A stretch of 41,913 bases of DNA from the NCBI GenBank assembly GCA_029432795.1, contig JARNMJ010000039.1, positions 1 through 41,913 on the forward strand, read 5' to 3'. The notes under the pieces were generated by a model. The model saw only the letters and a program-made list of their open reading frames with translations, did not search any database and had not been told where the DNA came from. This DNA comes from Pontiellaceae bacterium B12219 (GTDB lineage Bacteria; Verrucomicrobiota; Kiritimatiellia; Kiritimatiellales; Pontiellaceae). Shown here in pieces: positions 32,306 to 38,700 of this stretch (positions are counted from its first letter, which is position 1; the number at the start of each line of letters is the position of its first letter). Position numbers and translations under genes: made by a program.

Positions 32306-33772
32306 TTTTCAAACGCCATTAAAGACAAGCTGAAAACTCTGCCGGATGCACCGGGATGCTATCTGATGCGGGATCGGGACGGTAAAATTATTTACATCGG
32401 CAAGGCAGCCTCGTTGCGGAAACGGGTGAAGAGTTATTTTCGTTCACATACCCGGCGTACGGCTCAGCCGAAAATTCGGAGTCTGATCAGCTCGATTGAG
32501 GATTTTGATATTGTGGTTCTCAAAAGCGAGGCAGAGGCTATTCTGACCGAAGGTAAGCTTATTAAGGAGTACCGGCCGCACTACAACACACTCTGGAAAG
32601 ATGACAAACGGTTTCAGATGATCCGGATCGATGTGCAGCATCCGTTTCCAACCATTGGAAAGTGCAGGATTCGCAAAAAGGACGGGGCGGCCTATTTCGG
32701 GCCCTACACCTCCGGCATGGCCGTGAAAGTGGCGGTTGAATTTCTGGAACGGCAGTTCGGGTTGCGCCGTTGCCGTCCGCGCGAACCGGATGCGGACACC
32801 TATAAACATTGCAGCAACGACATTATCGCGAACTGCTCGGCACCGTGTATCGGGAAGGTGACGCCGGAGGAATACCGTGCCCGCGTGGAAGAGGTTTGTG
32901 CCTTCTTGCGTGGTGAGCGCATGGGCATGCTCAAGGAACTTCGGGCGGAAATGGAGCAGATGGCGGCGGAGCTTAAATTTGAAGAGGCGGCCGCGCTGCG
33001 CGATATGCTGCTGCATCTTCACAATGCTGTGAAGGAACGGGCGAAGGTTCGGAAAACGCCGATGATGAAGCGCGATGAGGCGCGCGTGGGATTAAAGGAA
33101 TTGCAGAAACAATTGAAGCTGGCTTCGGAGCCGCGGGTGATCGAGTGTTTTGATATCTCGAATATTTCGGGAACCAATTCGGTGGCGAGTATGGTTTGTT
33201 CGGTGGATGGTGTTCCGTATCCAAACCGCTACCGGCGTTTCCGGATTAAAACGGTGGAGGGAGCGGACGATCCGCGCTCAATGGCGGAGGTGGTTCGGCG
33301 TCGGTATTCAAGACTGCTGATGGAGAAGAAGCCGCTGCCTGAATTGGTGATGGTGGATGGCGGGATTACGCAGTTGCGTGCTGCCAAGGCGGAACTGGTC
33401 GTGCTGGGACTGGACCGGCTTCCCATTGTCGGGCTCGCAAAGCGGTATGAAGAAATCGTTTGGGATTATGAAGCGAATTCCGGGAATCTGGTGCTGCCGC
33501 GCCATTCCGCGGGGCTGACGGTGGTCACCCGGCTGAGGGATGAAGCGCATCGGTTTGCGATTACGTATCATCGTGATTTACGGCGGCAACGCATTATGGA
33601 ATCGCGCTTGGATGAAATTCCAGGCATTGGAAATTCAAAAAAGGAAGTGCTGCTGAAGCATTTCGGCTCGATGGCTCGTCTGAGTCGTGCGACGGTTGAG
33701 CAGATCAGCGAAGCTCCCGGCATTGGAAAAAAGACGGCGGAACTGATCCGTTTGGAGCTGGATAAAAAATAA
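32300..33772 (+). CDS. uvrC: Excinuclease ABC subunit C
   Basis: About 490 residues, the dual-incision nuclease of nucleotide excision repair. The N-terminal GIY-YIG domain (GCYLMRDRDGKIIYIGKAA) is followed by the cysteine-bearing linker, a UVR motif (LKFEEAAALRDMLLHL), the RNase H-like domain (ECFDISNISGTNSVASMV, VMVDGGITQL, DEAHRFAITYHR) and two C-terminal helix-hairpin-helix motifs (IPGIGNSKK, APGIGKKTAE). It is shorter than E. coli UvrC (610) but keeps all domains. MEFSNAIKDKL at 32300 is the family-like start; the frame to 32264 is unsupported. Three palindrome copies overlap the gene, one on the start codon and one in the first hairpin motif. Confidence 0.93.
   Translation: MEFSNAIKDKLKTLPDAPGCYLMRDRDGKIIYIGKAASLRKRVKSYFRSHTRRTAQPKIRSLISSIEDFDIVVLKSEAEAILTEGKLIKEYRPHYNTLWKDDKRFQMIRIDVQHPFPTIGKCRIRKKDGAAYFGPYTSGMAVKVAVEFLERQFGLRRCRPREPDADTYKHCSNDIIANCSAPCIGKVTPEEYRARVEEVCAFLRGERMGMLKELRAEMEQMAAELKFEEAAALRDMLLHLHNAVKERAKVRKTPMMKRDEARVGLKELQKQLKLASEPRVIECFDISNISGTNSVASMVCSVDGVPYPNRYRRFRIKTVEGADDPRSMAEVVRRRYSRLLMEKKPLPELVMVDGGITQLRAAKAELVVLGLDRLPIVGLAKRYEEIVWDYEANSGNLVLPRHSAGLTVVTRLRDEAHRFAITYHRDLRRQRIMESRLDEIPGIGNSKKEVLLKHFGSMARLSRATVEQISEAPGIGKKTAELIRLELDKK
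32646..32660. repeat. Dispersed palindrome copy (coding)
   Basis: Exact arms, spacer accat; encodes FPTIGK in uvrC. Confidence 0.85.
33618..33632. repeat. Dispersed palindrome copy (coding)
   Basis: Exact arms, spacer ggcat; flanks extend it to GAAATTCCA/TGGAAATTC. It encodes IPGIGN, the conserved hairpin of the first HhH motif of UvrC. Confidence 0.85.
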
Positions 33773-33777
33773 TTTTA

Positions 33778-33843
33778 ACCACGGAGACGCAGAGACTCGG
33801 AGGAATGGAGTTTAGAACGCTGTGCCTCCGTGTCTCTGTGGTG
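33778..33843. repeat. Imperfect inverted repeat between uvrC and the aldo/keto reductase
   Basis: CAGAGACTCGGAGG (33790-33803) matches the reverse complement of 33825-33838 at 13 of 14 positions, and both ends carry ACCAC/GTGGT. The arms are purine-rich on one strand and periodic. Its right arm lies just before the reductase start and could mask its ribosome binding site. Confidence 0.5.
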
Positions 33844-33850
33844 AAAGAAT

Positions 33851-35038
33851 ATGAGTGTACCAACAAAAAGATTTGGAAGAACAGAAGTGCAGATGCCGGT
33901 TTTGACCTGTGGCGGCATGCGTTATCAGCAGGGCTGGGACGATCTGGACCCGGATAAGATTGATCCGAAAATTCAGGAAAATCTGGAGGCCACGGTTCAT
34001 CGCGCATTGGAGTTAGGCATTAACCATATTGAAACGGCACGGGGATACGGGCCGTCGGAAATGCAGCTGGGTATGGTGTTGCCGTCTATTGATCGCGATA
34101 AATTTATGCTGCAGACCAAGATTGGAGTGAAGGAAACGGCCGAAGAATTTCTGGAGGTTTTTGAGACGTCGATGAAGTATCTGAAGGTCGATCATGTCGA
34201 TTTTCTTTCAGTCCACGGTATTAATCTCCCGGAACATATCGATGCCAGCACCCGCAAGGGCGGGTGTTTGGATGCGGTTCGAAAACTGCAGAAAGACGGG
34301 AGGGTTCGTTTTTGCGGCTTTTCCACGCATGCCGGCCCGGAGGTGGTGATTCCGGCCTGCGAAACCGGCGAGTTCGATTATGTGAATCTGCATTGGTATT
34401 ATATTTACGATCAGCTGCACTGGTCGATGGTGAAAGCGGCAAACAAAATGGATATGGGCGTTTTCATCATCAGCCCGAACGATAAAGGCGGCATGCTGTA
34501 TAAGCCGACTGAAAAAATGTCGGCTCTCTGTGCTCCGCTCACGCCGATGCAGTGGAATGCTCTGTATTGTCTGGCCCGCCCGGAGGTTCACACCCTGAGT
34601 ATCGGCGCCGCACGCCCTTCGGATTTCGATGAGCATGTCGAGGCTGTTTCCAAACATTGGAATTCTCCAATTGTTGGGAAAATCGAGGAACGTATTTTTC
34701 AATCCCTGGAAAAAGATCTCGGCGCGGATTGGATGCGGTATTGGCCGGAGGGCCTGCCGCATTATTCAGATGCGCCGGGGCAGATTAATGTGCGTGAAAT
34801 TCTGCGGTTATGGACCTTTGAGAAGGGGCTGGGACTGACGGAATTTGCCAAAATGCGATATAATCTGCTCGGAAATGCGAGCCATTGGTTTGCGGGGCAG
34901 CAGGCGATTGATATCGATCAGCATGATTGGTCGTGTTTGGCGGGAAGTTGTTTCGCAGATAAAATTCCGGATATTTTAAAGGATTCGCATGCGCGTTTTC
35001 ATGTGGATAAAGAGGCGAAGCGGTTGAGTGAATCCTGA
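33851..35038 (+). CDS. Aldo/keto reductase family protein
   Basis: A 395-residue oxidoreductase. Residues about 1-280 form the NADPH-dependent TIM barrel: GINHIETARGYGPSE supplies the E/Y region, QTKIG the lysine and LSVHGI the histidine of the catalytic tetrad. The usual Asp of the tetrad is replaced by Glu in HIETA. The C-terminal 110 residues match the extension that in many relatives carries a 4Fe-4S ferredoxin motif, but here the expected CxxCxxC..CP is replaced around RYWPEGLP. The substrate is unknown. One palindrome copy (34648) encodes KHWN. Confidence 0.82.
   Translation: MSVPTKRFGRTEVQMPVLTCGGMRYQQGWDDLDPDKIDPKIQENLEATVHRALELGINHIETARGYGPSEMQLGMVLPSIDRDKFMLQTKIGVKETAEEFLEVFETSMKYLKVDHVDFLSVHGINLPEHIDASTRKGGCLDAVRKLQKDGRVRFCGFSTHAGPEVVIPACETGEFDYVNLHWYYIYDQLHWSMVKAANKMDMGVFIISPNDKGGMLYKPTEKMSALCAPLTPMQWNALYCLARPEVHTLSIGAARPSDFDEHVEAVSKHWNSPIVGKIEERIFQSLEKDLGADWMRYWPEGLPHYSDAPGQINVREILRLWTFEKGLGLTEFAKMRYNLLGNASHWFAGQQAIDIDQHDWSCLAGSCFADKIPDILKDSHARFHVDKEAKRLSES
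34648..34662. repeat. Dispersed palindrome copy (coding)
   Basis: Exact arms, spacer aacat; encodes SKHWNS in the aldo/keto reductase. A degenerate copy follows immediately (CTCCA/TGGGA). Confidence 0.85.
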
Positions 35039-35107
35039 TGGGATTGTGCGGGCTGTATTAGGGATTCCCGCCCGAAAATAATATATTGTGAATAGATTAA
35101 GGGTTTT

Positions 35108-35121
35108 GGCATATTGTATGC
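35108..35121 (+). promoter_or_regulatory. Possible sigma-54 promoter
   Basis: GG (35108-35109) and GC (35120-35121) are spaced by exactly 10 bases within TTGGCA...ATGCA, close to the -24/-12 consensus, about 53 bases before the gene at 35174. Confidence 0.3.
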
Positions 35122-35173
35122 ATAGTTACGTGGATTGAATTGCAATCAATATGTATTAAGGCATCAATCTATT

Positions 35174-35713
35174 ATGCGTCGTAAAATTTCAAAAATGCTA
35201 ATGGCCGTTGCTGTGCAGATTTCTTTCTGCATGGCACTGGTTTGTTCTGCCCAGACCAAAAGCAGTTTTGAGATCGGTGATTTTACCGGTTGGAGTGCTC
35301 AGGGCAGTGGTTGGAGTATCTATGGCCGTGCGGCTTCGGACGGAAATAAATCGGCCATGTGCGAGGTTTCAAAAGGTGAGGCTCCGGGGCTTAAGGCCTG
35401 CGCCAAACTGATTGATAAAGCTGAACCGGGCTGGATTGTGACGGCTGATCTTGATATCGCAGGCAAAAATAAGGCCGGCAGTTCCCGGGCCAAGATTTCG
35501 GTTGTCTGTCTTGATGCGGCAGGAAGCATTCTGGCAGAGGTTGAAAAGGTGGTTTCAAAACCTTCCACCGATTTTAAGAAAGTGGTTGTTCCTGAATTGC
35601 TTGTTCCGTCCGGAACCAAACAGACCTATCTCATGCTGATGGTCGAAGTCACTGAAGCCTCAAAAGCAAAAGAGTGGTGGCGCTTTGACAATATTTCTAT
35701 TGTCGTAAAATAA
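35174..35713 (+). CDS. Secreted beta-sandwich protein, unknown
   Basis: About 179 residues from the ATG at 35174. A signal peptide (MRRKISKMLMAVAVQ to VCSAQT) is followed by a beta-rich domain beginning SSFEIGDFTGWSAQGSGWSI, the pattern of a carbohydrate-binding-module-like jelly roll, and ending WWRFDNISIVV. There is no PEP-CTERM or anchor at the C-terminus, so it is probably periplasmic or secreted. Carbohydrate binding is suggested by fold appearance only. Confidence 0.65.
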   Translation: MRRKISKMLMAVAVQISFCMALVCSAQTKSSFEIGDFTGWSAQGSGWSIYGRAASDGNKSAMCEVSKGEAPGLKACAKLIDKAEPGWIVTADLDIAGKNKAGSSRAKISVVCLDAAGSILAEVEKVVSKPSTDFKKVVVPELLVPSGTKQTYLMLMVEVTEASKAKEWWRFDNISIVVK

Positions 35714-35737
35714 GCGCCCTGCGTTGTGCTTCTCATT

Positions 35738-35752
35738 TTCCGGAGTCCGGAA
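35738..35752. repeat. TTCCG-N5-CGGAA palindrome (intergenic)
   Basis: Compensated variant, spacer gagtc, in the leader of the gene at 35924. Confidence 0.6.
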
Positions 35753-35868
35753 TCTCGATGTGTTTCTCCTTGTGCGGGTGGAGGGCTCTGCTCGCTCCCG
35801 TTATGCGCCCAATTCGATGGCGTCGGTTTTATTAAGGGGTGTAATTACCTTGAACTCACAGGACGGAT

Positions 35869-35883
35869 TTCCAATGATTGGAA
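35869..35883. repeat. Dispersed palindrome copy (intergenic)
   Basis: Exact arms, spacer atgat. A one-mismatch copy (TTCAA/TGGAA) follows at 35897-35911, just before the ribosome binding site of the next gene. Confidence 0.85.
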
Positions 35884-35923
35884 CTTTTGCATCCCGTTCA
35901 ATATATTGGAAAAGGAGGATTTC

Positions 35924-36271
35924 ATGCTCATTGGTGGAGGAATCATAAAATCAGCCATGAATAAGCGCGGATTTAAGCATCGCCGCACGGAAGACCAATT
36001 TACCATCCGTGGTGAATATGCGCGGAATCTGCAGTATGTTTATTCGAAGGAATATCAGTCTAAAGGCGGGCTGGTGATTGATCTGCTCTATTTTTGCGTT
36101 GATATTCTGAATGAAAAACTGGTCATCGGCCTTTATCGGGAAAATCCAACTATTGAGAATGGGGTCTATATTAATGCCTCCCGGGCTGTTGATCTGAAAA
36201 ATTTTACAGCTGAGCGTGTTGAAGCCGAGCTCGATAAGCTCGTCACGCCGGTTCGGGATCGATTTAAATAA
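35924..36271 (+). CDS. Small cytosolic protein, unknown
   Basis: A 115-residue protein starting MLIGGGIIKSAMNKRGF, chosen because AGGAGG lies 6 bases upstream; the frame is open to 35726 but that part looks non-coding. It has alternating strands and helices, for example GGLVIDLLYFCVDILNEKLV and a C-terminal helix (AERVEAELDKLVTPVRDRF). No membrane segment or known motif is seen. dapL begins 14 bp later, so the two are probably co-transcribed. Confidence 0.7.
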   Translation: MLIGGGIIKSAMNKRGFKHRRTEDQFTIRGEYARNLQYVYSKEYQSKGGLVIDLLYFCVDILNEKLVIGLYRENPTIENGVYINASRAVDLKNFTAERVEAELDKLVTPVRDRFK

Positions 36272-36285
36272 GGAGAAATATTGAA

Positions 36286-37506
36286 ATGAATTACGAAGCA
36301 CTGTTTGCCGATCGTATCGGCGGAACCCAATTCGGAAAATCCACCGAAATCTATAAGTTTGAAAAAATCAAACGCGCAAAAGCGAAAGCCCGCAAACAAC
36401 AGCCTGATCTCGAAATCCTGGACTTCGGTGTGGGCGAACCCGACCAAATGGCGCCGGCGCCGATTCGTGAAGTGCTGAAAGTGGAAGTTGATAAAGCCGA
36501 GAATCGCGGTTATGCCGACAATGGCGGGCCGGAATTCAAAGCTGCCGCAGCTGACTATATGCAGGAGTTTTTCGGTGTGGAGCTGAATCCGGAAACGGAA
36601 ATCAACCACAGCATCGGAACCAAACCGGCACTGGCTATGCTGCCGCTCGCTTTTGTGAATCCCGGCGATGTGGTTTTTCAAACGGTTCCGGGCTATCCGG
36701 TCATGGCAACGCATTCCAAATATCTGGGAGCGGAAGTTGTTGATATTCCGCTGCTCGAAGAAAATGCCTTTCTTCCGGACCTTGGAAAAATTGATCCGGC
36801 ATTGGCCGACCGTTGCAAATTGTTTTACATCAACTATCCGAACAACCCGACCGGAGCCGTTGCCACGCCCGAGTTTTATGACGAGCTGATTGCTTTCGCA
36901 AAGAAACACAACATTCTCATCATTCAGGATGCGCCGTACGCCACACTGGTTTATGACAACGAGCGCACCTCGTTGCTGCAGCGTCCGGGAGCAAAGGAGT
37001 GCACGCTTGAACTGCATTCCATGTCTAAAGCCTACAACATGACCGGCTGGCGTATCGCCTTTTTCTGCGGTGCTGAATGGGCGGTTAATGCACTGGCTAC
37101 CATTAAAGACAACTGCGACAGCGGTCAGTTTAAAGCCATTCAGAAAGCGGCCTGTGCCGGCATTGCCGATCAGTCGTTGGCAGAAGGTATTCGTGTCCAT
37201 TACGAAGTGCGTCTGCGCCGGATTGTGGAAGTGCTTCGCGAAGTCGGTTTCGATGCCAAAATGCCGGGCGGAACGTTTTTCCTCTACACCAAAGCGCCGA
37301 AGGGGGCCGGCGACATCACCTTCGCAAATGCGGAAGAAGCATCGCTTTATCTCATCGAGAACTTCGGTATTTCCACCGTGCCGTGGGATAACACCGGACC
37401 GTTCATTCGCTTCGGCGCGGTGTTCGAATCCGCCGGCGATGCCGACGACGAGCGCGTGCTGAGTGAACTTTCGGCCCGCCTCAAAAAGGCAGACCTTAAA
37501 TTCTAA
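36286..37506 (+). CDS. dapL: LL-diaminopimelate aminotransferase
   Basis: A 406-residue class I/II PLP aminotransferase. The PLP lysine lies in HSMSKAYNMTGWRIAF; the N-terminal GVGEPDQMAPAPIREVL, GYADNGGPEFKAAAADYM and NYPNNPTGA segments are typical of the DapL group. DapL converts tetrahydrodipicolinate directly to LL-diaminopimelate for lysine and peptidoglycan, a route known from plants, Chlamydiae and other PVC bacteria. GGAG precedes the ATG. Another class I aminotransferase role cannot be fully excluded. Confidence 0.85.
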   Translation: MNYEALFADRIGGTQFGKSTEIYKFEKIKRAKAKARKQQPDLEILDFGVGEPDQMAPAPIREVLKVEVDKAENRGYADNGGPEFKAAAADYMQEFFGVELNPETEINHSIGTKPALAMLPLAFVNPGDVVFQTVPGYPVMATHSKYLGAEVVDIPLLEENAFLPDLGKIDPALADRCKLFYINYPNNPTGAVATPEFYDELIAFAKKHNILIIQDAPYATLVYDNERTSLLQRPGAKECTLELHSMSKAYNMTGWRIAFFCGAEWAVNALATIKDNCDSGQFKAIQKAACAGIADQSLAEGIRVHYEVRLRRIVEVLREVGFDAKMPGGTFFLYTKAPKGAGDITFANAEEASLYLIENFGISTVPWDNTGPFIRFGAVFESAGDADDERVLSELSARLKKADLKF

Positions 37507-37525
37507 AAATCAGCTTTGGTGCGGT

Positions 37526-37556
37526 GAGGGACGGATGATCCGTCCCTCTTTTTTTG
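37526..37556 (+). terminator. dapL terminator
   Basis: A perfect 10-bp stem GAGGGACGGA/TCCGTCCCTC with a TGA loop, followed by eight Ts. Confidence 0.92.
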
Positions 37557-37566
37557 TCCACCCTTA

Positions 37567-37581
37567 TTCCAATGATTGGAA
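37567..37581. repeat. Dispersed palindrome copy (intergenic)
   Basis: Exact arms, spacer atgat, with CCCTT and AAGGG extending the hairpin, immediately after the dapL terminator and near the 3' end of the leftward AraC gene. Confidence 0.85.
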
Positions 37582-37615
37582 AAGGGCAGGAATTTTATGC
37601 GTTCTGATTGTGTAC

Positions 37616-38506
37616 TCAGTGCTGTTGACGTCGGAATTGACTCGGCGGCATACCGACCACCCGGCGGAACTGACGGGTGAAATAGTTGCTGTCGTTGAAG
37701 CCCGTCTTGAATGCAATTTCGGTGATTGAATATTCGGTTTGGTGCAAGAGCTCCATCGCACGCTGAATGCGAAGGCGCATGAGATAATCGATGGGGGACT
37801 GGTTGGTGGCTTTACGAAAAACTTTAAGTAAATTGTTTTTCGACATGTGAGCGATGGCGGCGAAATCGTCGAGTTTCCAATCCTTGGAAAAATCATTTTC
37901 CATGGTTCCGATCACCTCGCCGACGCGCAGCAGCGCCTGCGTTTCGGTAGAGTTTCCCTGGGTGTAAGCACGCGAGAGATAGGTGATGAGTTCTTGCAGT
38001 TTGGCGCGGAGCATGACTTCGCGACCCGGCGTTTTCTCATTGCATTCGCGTTCCATTTCATCGGTGATGGCCAGCACTTTTGCGAGCTGAATTCGCTTAA
38101 GGTGCAGTCGGCTGGCAAAGCGGTGCTGTTTCCGATAGGTCGGTTCGAGCAGGAACATGGCGCAGTAGCCCGGCATACTGCGCAGGTCGTTTTCCGGCAG
38201 TTCGATCTTATCGGGATCGTACATGACGCTAACCAGTTCCAGGTTTTTCCGGTCGTGAAAATAGTGGCGCTGGCGTCCCTGCAGCAGGAACACATCGCCG
38301 GCAGTGATCGGCAGGTCCATGCCTTCCAGATAGTGGAGACCGTTGCCCTGCGCAACGATCACAAGTTCACAGAAGTCGTGGCTGTGTTCAACTTCGGTCA
38401 GATCAGTTGACGATGCCGGAGTTTTGAGGATCCGGCTTCGTCCCACCATCAGCGGAAATCCGGTCTGTCCGTAATAATCCGAACCATCTGCAATAACAGG
38501 CTTCAT
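37616..38506 (-). CDS. AraC family transcriptional regulator with cupin sensor
   Basis: A 296-residue regulator. The N-terminal half is a cupin-like AraC ligand domain (EHSHDFCELVIVAQGNGLHY, GDVFLLQGRQRHYF). The C-terminal 100 residues contain two helix-turn-helices (AHMSKNNLLKVFRKATNQSP; ITEIAFKTGFNDSNYFTRQF). It is divergent from the GH31 gene and so is a likely regulator of the GH31/symporter block, probably responding to the released sugar. Repeated GTGATAT-like sites in the shared spacer are candidate operators. One palindrome copy (37875) encodes KDWKLDD. Confidence 0.88.
   Translation of the reverse strand: MKPVIADGSDYYGQTGFPLMVGRSRILKTPASSTDLTEVEHSHDFCELVIVAQGNGLHYLEGMDLPITAGDVFLLQGRQRHYFHDRKNLELVSVMYDPDKIELPENDLRSMPGYCAMFLLEPTYRKQHRFASRLHLKRIQLAKVLAITDEMERECNEKTPGREVMLRAKLQELITYLSRAYTQGNSTETQALLRVGEVIGTMENDFSKDWKLDDFAAIAHMSKNNLLKVFRKATNQSPIDYLMRLRIQRAMELLHQTEYSITEIAFKTGFNDSNYFTRQFRRVVGMPPSQFRRQQH
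37875..37889. repeat. Dispersed palindrome copy (coding)
   Basis: Exact arms, spacer atcct; encodes KDWK in the AraC-type regulator. Confidence 0.85.
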
Positions 38507-38507
38507 T

Positions 38508-38545
38508 GAGTGATATAATGCTTTGGATATCCAGTGATATCAATG
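38508..38545. promoter_or_regulatory. Candidate AraC-type sites near the regulator start
   Basis: AGTGATAT occurs twice in direct orientation (38509-38516 and 38533-38540), followed by AATG or CAATG, directly before the regulator start codon. Autoregulation is a reasonable guess. Confidence 0.4.
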
Positions 38546-38594
38546 TGAATTAATAATTATACTGGCTACAAGGAATTAAAGCTAAAATAGACGA

Positions 38595-38628
38595 ATGTGA
38601 GATAGTGCTTAATAAATGTGATATGGTG
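38595..38628. promoter_or_regulatory. Candidate AraC-type direct-repeat operator for GH31
   Basis: ATGTGAGATAGTG (38595-38607) and ATGTGATATGGTG (38616-38628) are direct repeats with 11 of 13 identities, offset by 21 bp, two helical turns. Tandem half-sites on one DNA face are the usual target of dimeric AraC-family activators. They lie 73 bases before the GH31 start. Confidence 0.55.
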
Positions 38629-38700
38629 AAGGCATCGGTGCCGTTCATATGCTTGTTTATAGCTTCTTCAAAAGCAGAACAGATATAACGGAAGGCCAGT

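Noticed and set aside
35726-35923. N-terminal extension of the small protein at 35924
   Set aside because: The extension has a non-coding look and spans two palindromes; AGGAGG marks the internal ATG.
35714-35923. Riboswitch-like leader before the small protein and dapL
   Set aside because: A lysine riboswitch was considered because of dapL, but none of its conserved segments was recognised; only palindromes and a GC-rich hairpin are visible.
36166-37200. 344-residue leftward ORF opposite dapL
   Set aside because: Antisense shadow; the dapL frame carries all aminotransferase motifs.
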